Shown here piece by piece: positions 1 through 8,422 of a DNA stretch of 42,626 nucleotides (positions are counted from its first letter, which is position 1; each line of letters opens with the position of its first letter). The DNA is from an uncultured Flavobacteriales bacterium (GTDB lineage Bacteria; Bacteroidota; Bacteroidia; Flavobacteriales_G; Salibacteraceae): NCBI GenBank assembly GCA_913020435.1, contig CAJVZZ010000022.1, positions 1-42,626 of the forward strand. Reading direction: 5' to 3'. Under the pieces are notes generated by a model. The model was not told the DNA's origin and ran no database searches. It saw only the letters and a list, made by a program, of their open reading frames with translations. Position numbers and translations under genes: made by a program.

Positions 1-690
1 ATAATTAATTCTCAAGTCTCTTCCTCTATTGTTTTCTTCCTTTTCGACGTTAAGGTCTCTTCTTAGGTCAAATATTTTTTTAACCTCTTCTGGATTTCCA
101 TTTTTTAATTTGTCTGAGTCATCAACCATGCACACCGTAGCAAGTAAATCAATTTTTGGATAATAGAAAGTGCCATAATTACCTACATGTGGGTACTTCA
201 AAAAGCTATAATTTTTAGCGATTCTGGCAGAAAAAGGAGAACAAAGTGCCCATAGCGACCTCAGGTTTATTTCAGTTAATATAGCAATTGCTGAGCGAAT
301 AAGGTAAACCGCTCCAATTCCCATCCCCGCTACTTCTATTGAGTTCCAAAGCCCACACATTTCACCTGTTCCTGCTGGACTGAAATTTTTAATATGGTCA
401 GCTACAGAAGGATCAAACTCTTTTGTTGCTTCTACCATAGGCAAAACGTACTGATCGTTATATACATGGACTCTTACTCCTCCGTAAACCTTTTCTCCAT
501 CATTAGATTCACAAATAATAACATAAACATTAGGTTCATACTTCCAAGAGTTCGAAGAAGATGAAACCTCCTCAACACCAACAGAAAGAAGGACGCGTTT
601 GTGTCCTTCTATAAACTTATCGCATAAGTCGTGATTCTCTTCTGCCTTGAAAGCTCTAATTGTAAACTGTTTCTGAATTAACTGATCCAT
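1..690 (-). CDS. GNAT-like acyltransferase-type protein, C-terminus cut by window edge
   Basis: The reading frame opens at ATG 690-688 and runs 230 codons without a stop to base 1, so the C-terminus lies outside the window. The N-terminus begins MDQLIQKQFTIRAF. The middle holds a stretch of the form G-E-M-C-G-L-W-N-S followed by V-A-G-M-G-I-G and a hydrophobic helix, which resembles the acyl-CoA-binding core of GNAT or acyl-homoserine-lactone-synthase-like folds. That assignment is an inference from pattern only; no family is firmly recognised. No signal peptide is seen, so it is probably cytoplasmic. It is divergent from the response regulator at 861 with a 170-base gap, which suggests but does not prove a link to signalling. 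Confidence 0.6.
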   Translation of the reverse strand, partial: MDQLIQKQFTIRAFKAEENHDLCDKFIEGHKRVLLSVGVEEVSSSSNSWKYEPNVYVIICESNDGEKVYGGVRVHVYNDQYVLPMVEATKEFDPSVADHIKNFSPAGTGEMCGLWNSIEVAGMGIGAVYLIRSAIAILTEINLRSLWALCSPFSARIAKNYSFLKYPHVGNYGTFYYPKIDLLATVCMVDDSDKLKNGNPEEVKKIFDLRRDLNVEKEENNRGRDLRINY

Positions 691-860
691 ACAATTAAGA
701 ACAGGTCTTTATATGATTATCTAAATGCTTCATTATGATTTATTATTCATAGCTTTACGTTTAGGATAGTTCAAAAGAAAGGTATACTCAAAGATATTTT
801 AATAAGTGCAGGAACTAAATAATAATTTTTATTTTTAATTCCTCAAAAAGAAAATGGTAG

Positions 861-1340
861 ATGAATTCAGAAATCTTATTTAACGAAAAAATAAAACTGT
901 TGTATATAGATGATGAAGAGAATAATCTACATGCATTAAAAGCTACCTTTCGTAGAGAGTTTGATGTAGACATTGCTATAAGCACTGCTGAGGCGAGGCC
1001 TATGATAGAGCAGAACTCTTATGAAGTAATCATTTCTGACCAAAGAATGCCAGACCAAACAGGTGTTGAGTTTTTTCAAGAAATAAAATTCACGTATCCA
1101 GATCCAGTAAGAATTCTACTTACGGGATATGCAGACATCACGGCAGTTGTGGACGCTATTAATATGGGTGAAATCTATCGTTACCTTCAAAAACCATGGA
1201 ATGAACTAGAGCTGTCAGCAAGTATTTCTGCTGCGAGCGAGCTCTTTAGACTGCGCGCATCAAATATTGAACTTACTGAGAAATATAAACGAGTAAATAA
1301 ACAAATGGAATTCTTGGTTCGACAATCAATGATTTCTTAA
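861..1340 (+). CDS. Single-domain response regulator (receiver of the DQRMP type)
   Basis: This 159-residue protein is a CheY-like receiver with no output domain. Visible receiver residues are the acidic pair D17/D18, the phosphoacceptor D60 in ISDQRMPD, T88 in LLTGY and K111 in LQKPW. The DQRMP and LLTGYAD wording is typical of receivers found with HD-GYP proteins or hybrid kinases, but here the chain ends in a roughly 45-residue, probably helical tail. No histidine kinase is in the window, so the partner is unknown. A second ATG at 854 is out of frame and ends quickly, so 861 is the better start. Its stop codon overlaps the stop of the convergent PAP2-like gene by 4 bases. Confidence 0.85.
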   Translation: MNSEILFNEKIKLLYIDDEENNLHALKATFRREFDVDIAISTAEARPMIEQNSYEVIISDQRMPDQTGVEFFQEIKFTYPDPVRILLTGYADITAVVDAINMGEIYRYLQKPWNELELSASISAASELFRLRASNIELTEKYKRVNKQMEFLVRQSMIS

Positions 1341-1954
1341 CCCCATCCAGCATATATAGACACAAAAATGCTTAGAAAACCAAGTACGCTTCCAACAACA
1401 ATTTGTCCGTTAGAATGTGCTTTCAATTTCAACCTAGCAGTACCAATAACACCCCAAACTAACACCAAAAGCACAACCCAAGGAGATAATTGCGCACCGA
1501 AAAGCAGTTGAAAGCCAACGAATGCACCAATCAATCCTCCGATTCCTGTCATGTGGGCGCTAATTTTATACTTCAGGGTAATAAAAAAAACGGCGAAAAC
1601 AGAAAGGGCCAACCCAAAAAACATGCTGGCCAAAACACTGGGAAGTGTTAGTTTCTTGATCAATAAATAGGTGAGCAAATAAAAAAATGAGGCTACTGCC
1701 ATCGGAATTATTCGTTCCTTTCTATCTAGCAGTTGCATAGAGCTAATCGTATTTCGATATCTCATTATGAGTACCATAAGAGCCGGAAAGAGATAAGTAT
1801 TTAGGAAGATAATCAGGTATAGGAAATTCTTAGTGGTTGTTCCAATAGAATATTTCAAATAAGTGTCCCCCTGAAGTAACAAAAACAAACCCAGGGTTGG
1901 CATTATCCCTGGGTGAAAAACGTATGAAAGTACTTGGGCCGTTTGTCTATTCAT
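1337..1954 (-). CDS. PAP2-like integral membrane protein
   Basis: The 205-residue protein is almost entirely hydrophobic, with about six membrane segments. Three spaced motifs look like a diverged PAP2 phosphatase signature: D-R-K-E-R-I-I-P near residue 77 (first motif), K-I-S-A-H-M-T-G near 131 (PSGH-like), and A-R-L-K-L-K-A-H-S-N-G-Q near 175 (SRx5Hx3D-like, with Gln where Asp is usual). PAP2 enzymes remove phosphate from lipid phosphates or undecaprenyl pyrophosphate, but the substitutions leave activity uncertain. It follows rpoN directly: the rpoN TAG at 1957-1955 abuts this ATG at 1954, so the two are very likely cotranscribed. Confidence 0.65.
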   Translation of the reverse strand: MNRQTAQVLSYVFHPGIMPTLGLFLLLQGDTYLKYSIGTTTKNFLYLIIFLNTYLFPALMVLIMRYRNTISSMQLLDRKERIIPMAVASFFYLLTYLLIKKLTLPSVLASMFFGLALSVFAVFFITLKYKISAHMTGIGGLIGAFVGFQLLFGAQLSPWVVLLVLVWGVIGTARLKLKAHSNGQIVVGSVLGFLSIFVSIYAGWG

Positions 1955-3412
1955 CTATATTTCTTTTCGTAACCTAGCAACCGGAATATTAAGTTGTTCT
2001 CGATATTTTGCAACTGTCCTTCTCGCAATATTATAGCCTTTCACTTTTAGTAAATCTGTTAATGCTTGATCCGTCAACGGTCTTTTCTTTTCCTCAACAT
2101 CAATCGCTTCTTGCAAAATCTTTTTTACTTCTCTAGTACTCACCTCTTCACCTTCAGTGTTAGTCAATGATTCACTAAAAAAGGTTTTTAAGAGAAATGT
2201 TCCATAAGGAGTTTGTATATACTTACTATTTGCCACGCGACTTACCGTTGAAATATCCATATCGATAATATCAGCAATATCCTTTAAAATCATTGGCTTC
2301 AACTTAGTTTCATCTCCGCTTAAAAAATACTCTCTTTGAAAATTAAGAATAGTTTCCATAGTATACAGCAAGGTATTCTGACGTTGTTTGATCGCATCAA
2401 TAAACCATTTAGCACCGTCTAGCTTCTGCTTCACAAACATTAGCGCTTCCTTTTTCTTTTTATCTGGTTTGCCTTTAGTGCTCTGATACTCGTCTATCAT
2501 ACTAGCATATTGTCTACTAACTTTAAGATCTGGAGCGTTTCTGCCGTTTAATCGCACATCAAACTCACCGTCTTCAATTTCTAGCATAAAATCTGGCAAA
2601 ACGGCCTGACTTGCTTTTCCATTTGCACTAGAGTTCCCCGGTTTTGGGTTTAGCTTTTTGATTTCAACATCAGCTTCTTTTAAAGCAAGTTCGTTGATTT
2701 CAAGACCTTCTAAAATTTTCTTGTAGTGCTTTTTGGTGTAGGCTTCAAAGTAATCTTTCACAATTGCTTGAGCAGTCAAAGACTCCACCGTTCGTTCCTT
2801 TCTTCTTCTCAATTGCAACAACAAGCATTCTTGCAAAGATCGAGCACCAACTCCTGCTGGTTCAAAAGACTGGATAATAGAAAGTAAGCTTTGTACATCA
2901 GCTACTTCAGTAAAAATATTTTGAGTAAAAGCTAAATCGTCTACAATGGATTCAACTTCTCTTCGTAAATATCCAGATTCGTCTAAAGAGCCAATCAAGT
3001 GATCGGCAATTAAGTATTCGTTTTCATCCAAATCTTGCATGTCCAATTGGTCTTCCAGCAATTCGCTAAAAGTTTTCCCAAAAGAAATAGGCATTGATTT
3101 ATCTTCAACATCGGCTCCATGGTTGCGGGCTGTGTATTTATAAGAAGGTTCATCATCGCTGTAATCCGAAAAATCGAATTCCTTTTCAGATTCAGTTGCT
3201 TCCTTAGACGAATCGTTGTACTCCTCTTGACTTTCTCCAAATTCATCCTCTTCCGCATCACGCCCTTCTTCCAGAGCAGGATTTCTTTCAAGCTCCTCTT
3301 TTATACGCGCTTCGATAGCTACGGTAGGCACTTGTAGTAATTTCATGAGTTGAATCTGTTGAGGACTCAACTTCTGAAGCATTTTCAGATTTAATGTTTG
3401 TCTTAGTGCCAT
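1955..3412 (-). CDS. rpoN: RNA polymerase sigma-54 factor
   Basis: This 485-residue protein has the full sigma-54 layout. Region I is Gln/Leu-rich (residues about 1-50, with LSPQQIQLMKLLQVP). An acidic, low-complexity region II follows (about 50-100), then the core-binding domain, and a C-terminal DNA-binding domain with the RpoN box ARRTVAKYRE near residue 468. It directs transcription from -24/-12 promoters and needs AAA+ activators, none of which are in this window. The length is normal for Bacteroidota. ATG 3412 gives the conserved N-terminus MALRQTLNLKMLQKLSPQQ. A near-consensus -24 element lies upstream at 3457-3463. The downstream PAP2-like gene starts immediately after the stop. Confidence 0.97.
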   Translation of the reverse strand: MALRQTLNLKMLQKLSPQQIQLMKLLQVPTVAIEARIKEELERNPALEEGRDAEEDEFGESQEEYNDSSKEATESEKEFDFSDYSDDEPSYKYTARNHGADVEDKSMPISFGKTFSELLEDQLDMQDLDENEYLIADHLIGSLDESGYLRREVESIVDDLAFTQNIFTEVADVQSLLSIIQSFEPAGVGARSLQECLLLQLRRRKERTVESLTAQAIVKDYFEAYTKKHYKKILEGLEINELALKEADVEIKKLNPKPGNSSANGKASQAVLPDFMLEIEDGEFDVRLNGRNAPDLKVSRQYASMIDEYQSTKGKPDKKKKEALMFVKQKLDGAKWFIDAIKQRQNTLLYTMETILNFQREYFLSGDETKLKPMILKDIADIIDMDISTVSRVANSKYIQTPYGTFLLKTFFSESLTNTEGEEVSTREVKKILQEAIDVEEKKRPLTDQALTDLLKVKGYNIARRTVAKYREQLNIPVARLRKEI

Positions 3413-3447
3413 AGCTTTTCAATATTACAAGATAAAAAAACAGGTAA

Positions 3448-3463
3448 GCCAATTAGCGTGCCA
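3448..3463 (-). promoter_or_regulatory. Possible sigma-54 type -24/-12 promoter upstream of rpoN
   Basis: Read on minus, the site is TGGCACG, four bases, then TTGG. The -24 element matches consensus TGGCACG exactly. The -12 element is TTGG instead of TTGC, and the key C comes one base later. It lies 36-51 bases upstream of the rpoN ATG, which is plausible for a promoter. The -12 mismatch makes function doubtful. Confidence 0.25.
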
Positions 3464-3503
3464 TGGGGTTTTCTTTGCATTTTATTTCATACCAAAAAAT
3501 CTC

Positions 3504-5678
3504 CTATTCAGTGACTTTCTTTTCATCAGAATATAAATCGGTAATGCCCATATTGTAAAACATAAACGCCCACCTATCTGCCTGTTCTTCAATAACTTTA
3601 GCTGTCGGCTTTCCCGCCCCATGACCTGCTTTTTCTTCTATACGAATTACAACTGGATTAGTTCCTTTGTGTTTTGATTGCAACTCAGCAGCAAACTTAA
3701 AACTGTGGGCGGGTACAACTCTATCATCATGATCTGCCGTAAAAACCATTGTAGCAGGATATTCTGTGCCTTCTTTAAGAGTATGCAATGGAGAATATCC
3801 TTTCAAATATTCGAACATTTCTTTGCTGTCTTCACTACTTCCGTATTCTGGAGTCCATCCATAGCCCACTGTGAATTTATGGTAGCGCAGCATGTCCATT
3901 ACGCCAACATGAGGCAATGCTACAGCATATAAATCTGGTCGTTGAGCCATGCAAGCCCCAACCAAAAGACCGCCGTTTGAGCCGCCTTCGAGTGCTAGTT
4001 TTTCTTTAGAGGTATAACCTTCTTTTATCAAAAATTCAGCACCAGCAATAAAATCGTCGAACACATTTTGTTTGTTCATTAGCATTCCTGCTTTGTGCCA
4101 ATCTTCGCCAAACTCTCCTCCACCTCTTAGATTCACCATAGCATAAACGCCCCCATTTTCTAGAAGAATAATGTTTGAAGTGCTAAATGAAGGCGATAGA
4201 CTAATATTAAATCCACCATAGCCATATATCAAGGTTGGATTGGTTCCATCTAATTTCAAACCTTTTTTATGAACTACAAACATTGGAATATCAGTTCCGT
4301 CTTTGCTCTTAAAGAACACTTGTTTTGCTTCGTAGCCTGAAGGATCAAACGCCAATTCTGGTTGGTAGAAAACTTCAGATTTTCCTGTCGCTACATCGTA
4401 TCTGAAAATGGTAGACGGATAGGTAAAAGAAGTGAAAGAATAGAATAACTCCGTTGCATCCTTTTTACCGTAGAATCCACCTGCAGAACCAGGAGCAGGT
4501 AGTTCTATTTCTTTGTTATTGGAACCATCATAGTCCATTTCAAAAATTCGGTTTGTTGCACTCATTAAATAAGTTGCATACATTTTGCCACCGCCAGTGC
4601 TAACGGATTCTAATAAATTATCAGATTCAGCGATAATGTCCATCCAATTTTCCTTTGCCACCTTACCTGGGTCAATCGCTACCAATCTATAATTAGGTGC
4701 ATCAACATTCGTTCTAACTAAAAATTTGCCGCCAATAAAATCAACAACTCCACTTTTGTTTTCATATCCAGGAATCAAGATTTCAAAATCTGCTTCGCTA
4801 TCTGCTTTCCTATATCTTAATTCGCTGCCTTCGGTCCCGTTTTGTTTGTACAGAATAGTGTACTCATCATCTTCTGTATTTGAGCAATAGTGGTACATTT
4901 TCGGGTTTTCTGGATCAGCATAAATCTGCTTATCCTGATCTTGCGACGCTCCTATAGTATGATAATAAATCTGATGATTTTCATTAGCTGCAGAGTATTT
5001 AGTTGCCTCATCAGAAAGTGGATATCGGCTATAGAAAAAACCGTTTTTATACCAATTTACACCTGAGAATTTTACCCATTGAATTACGTCGGTCATTTCG
5101 GTGTTAGTTGCTACTTCTCTAACATGAATTTCTGACCAATCTGAACCCGCTTCTGAGCGAATGTAAGAAATGTATTTGTCGTCATCTGATGCGCCAGAAA
5201 GTCCAATAGCAATAGTTCCATCTTCACTTAAGGTATTTGGATCAATAAATACTTGAGGTTCGCCATCCGTCCCTTTTTTATAGTAGATAACCGACTGATT
5301 TTGTAGCCCATCATTTTTATAAAAGAAATAATATTCACCCACTTTTCTCGGAGAAGAAAGCTTTGGGTAATTCATTAATTGCTCATAGCGTTTGGCTATT
5401 TTTTCTCGATAAGGAATTTGAGCTAAATAATCATTTGTCACTTTATTCTGAGCAACAACCCAGCTTCCAGTTTCTTCCGAAGTATCGTTCTCCAGCCAAC
5501 GATATGGATCTGCTACTTTGGTTCCAAAATAATCGTCAATAACCGTTGTATCTTTTCTAGTATCAGGATAAGTAAGTCCTTTTTTCATTTCTTTTTTCTC
5601 TGGTGTTTCACAATTAACCAACGCAATAGCACCAAGTGCTATAAGGGAAGCAAGCGAAATATGTGTAAGCTTTTTCAT
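3504..5678 (-). CDS. Prolyl oligopeptidase family serine peptidase (S9A), lipoprotein
   Basis: The 724-residue protein starts with a lipoprotein signal peptide ending ALVNC (Cys about residue 23), so it is probably anchored in the envelope. An N-terminal peptidase_S9 beta-propeller (about residues 35-440) is followed by an alpha/beta-hydrolase domain. The catalytic Ser is in GGSNGG (about 567), the Asp in the ADHDDRVVP motif (about 651), and the His in KAGHGAG (about 686). The family cleaves short peptides after proline. The length matches bacterial prolyl oligopeptidases. It is separated by 91 bases from rpoN and is probably transcribed on its own. A weak -7-like box, TAATTTAG, is seen just upstream. 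Confidence 0.95.
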   Translation of the reverse strand: MKKLTHISLASLIALGAIALVNCETPEKKEMKKGLTYPDTRKDTTVIDDYFGTKVADPYRWLENDTSEETGSWVVAQNKVTNDYLAQIPYREKIAKRYEQLMNYPKLSSPRKVGEYYFFYKNDGLQNQSVIYYKKGTDGEPQVFIDPNTLSEDGTIAIGLSGASDDDKYISYIRSEAGSDWSEIHVREVATNTEMTDVIQWVKFSGVNWYKNGFFYSRYPLSDEATKYSAANENHQIYYHTIGASQDQDKQIYADPENPKMYHYCSNTEDDEYTILYKQNGTEGSELRYRKADSEADFEILIPGYENKSGVVDFIGGKFLVRTNVDAPNYRLVAIDPGKVAKENWMDIIAESDNLLESVSTGGGKMYATYLMSATNRIFEMDYDGSNNKEIELPAPGSAGGFYGKKDATELFYSFTSFTYPSTIFRYDVATGKSEVFYQPELAFDPSGYEAKQVFFKSKDGTDIPMFVVHKKGLKLDGTNPTLIYGYGGFNISLSPSFSTSNIILLENGGVYAMVNLRGGGEFGEDWHKAGMLMNKQNVFDDFIAGAEFLIKEGYTSKEKLALEGGSNGGLLVGACMAQRPDLYAVALPHVGVMDMLRYHKFTVGYGWTPEYGSSEDSKEMFEYLKGYSPLHTLKEGTEYPATMVFTADHDDRVVPAHSFKFAAELQSKHKGTNPVVIRIEEKAGHGAGKPTAKVIEEQADRWAFMFYNMGITDLYSDEKKVTE

Positions 5679-5769
5679 CTCTAAAGTTTAAGACTGCTAA
5701 ATTAGGTTGGATTTTGAAATAAAGTAAAAAAATGAGCTATGGACGATATAAGACTGCGGTTTTTGTTAG

Positions 5770-6656
5770 GAAGCAATAAAAAACGTTGTCCTTATTGTTT
5801 TTTCTCTTTACTTTTTCGGTTGTAATGGGCAAGACTCTAAGCAAAAGTCAATTGCTGAAGTTCAATCAACTACAACTAATGAAACAGATTATTCGCCATT
5901 TAAAATTGATAGCGATGGTAATACTATTGAAACTCGATTTAAGATAAGTAAACAGATTAAAAGGCAAGTAATAGATCAACATTCTGTTCAATTTTACCTA
6001 AAAAACCTAACCTTAAAGCCCATAAAAGCAGAAGTTAAGTTGTACAACGGAACATCTAAATGGAATGATAATGTTTATTGTTCCGTTGTTAATTTGCCGA
6101 TTGGAACAAAAGACTTGCATCAATGTACAGACGCGATTATGCACTTAAAAGCGCGATACCATTATGAAAAAGAGGACTACGATAGTATTGGATTTCATTT
6201 TGTAAATGGATTTTATTGTGATTATAAACATTGGAAAAATGGTTGTAAAACCTCTAGAGACAAAACCACGTGGGAAAAAAGAAGCCTACCAAGCAATTCC
6301 GAAGAAAGCTTTTGGCAATATTTAGAAACTGTTTTTATGTATGCCGGTGCAGCTTCTCTGACAAAGGAGCTTAACCAATAAACTTAAATGAACTCCAAGC
6401 TGGGGATGTCCGCATCCTAGGCGGAAGTCCTGGGCATGCTGTGATTGTTTTGGATCTAGCAATTGACAAAAGAACAAATGAGAAATACTTTATACTAGGC
6501 CAAAGTTATATGCCCGCGCAAGAAATTCAGGTCTTAGAAAATAACAAAGACGAAGAAATCTCACCCTTCATTACCCTGTCATCTGTTGAGCATATCCTCA
6601 GTACTCCTGAGTGGACGTTTTATCCCGAAAACTTAAAACGCTTTACAATAATCTAA
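5770..6656 (+). pseudogene. Broken DUF4846 lipoprotein gene (no start codon, one frameshift)
   Basis: One frame is open from 5770 to 6381. Its first residues, IKNVVLIVFSLYFFGC then NGQ, form a clear lipoprotein signal peptide, but the expected ATG is ATA at 5776-5778. The body carries DUF4846 signatures: VKLYNG near 6034, DLHQCTDAIM near 6112 and FHFVNGF near 6193. The frame stops at TAA 6379-6381. From 6378 the next frame continues the same family: AGDVRILGGSPGHAVIVLD at about 6399-6455, then GQSYMPAQEIQVL and TPEWTFYPENLKRF. The two parts join through one missing base near 6375-6381. The function of DUF4846 is unknown. It could be a sequencing error, but two separate lesions favour real decay. 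The end overlaps the asnS stop by 4 bases. Confidence 0.85.
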
Positions 6657-8086
6657 AATTCTGCGTTCTTCGGAGTCCTTGGAAAAGGAATTACGTCTCT
6701 TACATTGGTCATTCCGGTAATGAATAAAATCAATCGTTCAAAACCTAAACCAAATCCTGCATGTTTGCACGTCCCGAACTTTCGTGTGTCTAAATACCAC
6801 CACATTTCTTCTTCTGGAATATTGAATTCCTTCATTTTATTTTGTAGGTTCTCTAAACGCTCTTCACGTTGAGATCCACCTACTATTTCACCAATTCCTG
6901 GGAAAAGGATATCCATGGCGGCAACAGTCTTTCCATCGTCGTTCATGCGCATGTAAAATGCCTTGATCTGTACTGGGTAATCGTATAAGATTACTGGTTT
7001 TCCAAAATGCTTCTCAACCAAATAGCGCTCGTGCTCACTTTGTAAATCAGCACCCCATTCATCGAGTAAATAATCGAATTTTTTCTTTTTGTTTGGTTTG
7101 CTATTTCTAAGAATATTGAAAGCATCGGTATATGATACACGCTCAAAGTCTTGATCAGCAACCATTTTTAATTTTTCACGCAATGCAAATGGTTGACGCA
7201 AGTCTGCTTTCATGTTTTTCTCCTCATCCAAAATTCTATTCTCTAAGAATTCAAGATCATCACCACAGTTTTTCAACACGTAATGGATTACGTTTTTCAG
7301 AAAATCTTCTGCCAAATCCATGTTATCAAACAGGTCATTGAAAGCAACCTCTGGCTCAATCATCCAAAATTCTGCTAAATGGCGAGAAGTATTAGAATTT
7401 TCAGCTCTAAAAGTCGGACCAAAAGTGTACACCTTTGAAAGTGCCATGGCAGCTAACTCTGCCTCTAACTGACCCGAAACTGTAAGGTTAGTTTCTTTAC
7501 CAAAGAAATCTTCTTTATAGTTTACAGCTCCGTCTTCAGTAAGTGGTGGGTTTTTTGGATCTAAACCTGTTACCCGAAACATTTCTCCGGCTCCTTCCGC
7601 ATCCGAACCCGTAATTATAGGCGAGTGAATATTGAAGAACCCGTTATCGTTAAAATACTGATGAATGGCAAAAGAAACAGCGTGGCGAATTCTAAATACT
7701 GCACTGAAAGTGTTTGTTCTAAATCGTAAGTGAGCGTTTTCTCTCAAGAACTCTAAGCTGTGCTTTTTAGGTTGAATAGGAAATTCGTCTGGATTAGAAT
7801 CCCCCAAAATTTCTAGTTCTGAAACGACCATTTCTACTGACTGACCTCTTCCTTGAGATTCCACGATCTCGCCCGTTAAGCTCAAGCATGCTCCCGTTGA
7901 AATTCGTTTTATTTCTGTTTCTGAATACTTTGCAAAGTCAATTACGCATTGTAAGTTTTTAATGGTTGAACCATCATTCATAGCCACAAAACGGTTACTT
8001 CTAAATGTTCTTACCCAGCCTTTAACTGTGGTTTTGAACCCGACTTTTTCGTCTGCAATTAAGGTGGCAATGGAAGCTTTACTCAT
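6653..8086 (-). CDS. asnS: Asparaginyl-tRNA synthetase
   Basis: This 477-residue class IIb synthetase charges tRNA-Asn with asparagine in the cytoplasm. It has an N-terminal OB-fold anticodon-binding domain (about residues 15-110, with GWVRTFRSN) and a catalytic domain with motif 2 (FRAENSNTSRHLAEFW) and C-terminal motif 3 (GFGLGFERLILFITG). The C-terminus NVRDVIPFPRTPKNAEF is the usual AsnRS ending. Length and start match the family. A consensus -7 box lies at 8118-8125. The gene stands alone, and its stop overlaps the stop of the broken DUF4846 gene on the other strand. Confidence 0.98.
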   Translation of the reverse strand: MSKASIATLIADEKVGFKTTVKGWVRTFRSNRFVAMNDGSTIKNLQCVIDFAKYSETEIKRISTGACLSLTGEIVESQGRGQSVEMVVSELEILGDSNPDEFPIQPKKHSLEFLRENAHLRFRTNTFSAVFRIRHAVSFAIHQYFNDNGFFNIHSPIITGSDAEGAGEMFRVTGLDPKNPPLTEDGAVNYKEDFFGKETNLTVSGQLEAELAAMALSKVYTFGPTFRAENSNTSRHLAEFWMIEPEVAFNDLFDNMDLAEDFLKNVIHYVLKNCGDDLEFLENRILDEEKNMKADLRQPFALREKLKMVADQDFERVSYTDAFNILRNSKPNKKKKFDYLLDEWGADLQSEHERYLVEKHFGKPVILYDYPVQIKAFYMRMNDDGKTVAAMDILFPGIGEIVGGSQREERLENLQNKMKEFNIPEEEMWWYLDTRKFGTCKHAGFGLGFERLILFITGMTNVRDVIPFPRTPKNAEF

Positions 8087-8117
8087 GTTTTTAGTTTTTC
8101 AACAGATTTTAACGTGG

Positions 8118-8125
8118 CAAAAATA
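8118..8125 (-). promoter_or_regulatory. Bacteroidota -7 promoter box for asnS
   Basis: Minus strand TATTTTTG matches TAnnTTTG fully, 31 bases upstream of the asnS ATG. No clear -33 TTG is seen at the usual distance. Confidence 0.5.
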
Positions 8126-8352
8126 ACTGTTTGGAAGGGTTGGGCATTCTGTTCTTGTCTCAATTGAATTGTTTTTGGTTATAATATCCTTCCCAACCGA
8201 GAAGTTCATGAAGCACAAAGCGGAAGGAGATTTAGTACCGGTAATTTTTATTTGGAAAAACCCTTCACTCACCTAACACTAACTTCACCGTATGATAGGA
8301 GCCATGAGACTCCGCCCACGCAAAGACAAGTTTATTACTAAAAACAAAGAAA
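8126..8352. other. Non-coding spacer between asnS and the efflux operon
   Basis: The 336-base gap between asnS and tetR holds the asnS -7 box on the left and the tetR operator/promoter region on the right. The middle has a stopless plus-strand stretch at about 8169-8338 without an ATG and without recognisable protein similarity. No RNA gene or terminator was seen. Confidence 0.4.
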
Positions 8353-8397
8353 CTTTGGAAACGAAAGAAACTATTTAATTCAAAAACGTTTCCAAAG
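8349..8397. promoter_or_regulatory. Candidate operator: spaced inverted repeat upstream of tetR
   Basis: CTTTGGAAACG at 8353-8363 and CGTTTCCAAAG at 8387-8397 are perfect 11-base inverted arms separated by 23 bases. The left arm also belongs to three GAAAC copies at 8349, 8358 and 8367, spaced exactly 9 bases apart. The right arm ends 13 bases before the -7 box at 8411, so protein bound there would cover the upstream promoter region. Autoregulation by the adjacent TetR protein is an inference. Confidence 0.55.
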
Positions 8398-8410
8398 GTT
8401 TTTTTAAAGA

Positions 8411-8418
8411 TACATTTG
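8411..8418 (+). promoter_or_regulatory. -7 promoter box of the tetR-efflux operon
   Basis: TACATTTG is a full match to TAnnTTTG. Only four bases (CACC) separate it from the GTG at 8423. This implies that transcription starts at or next to the start codon and that the mRNA is leaderless. Confidence 0.6.
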
Positions 8419-8422
8419 CACC

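Noticed and set aside
3010-3337. Open frames on both strands inside rpoN
   Set aside because: They are out-of-frame shadows of the acidic low-complexity region of rpoN and have no family similarity.
8169-8338. Stopless plus-strand stretch of about 56 codons before tetR
   Set aside because: It has no ATG, no recognisable protein similarity and lies in a promoter-rich spacer; it is probably chance.
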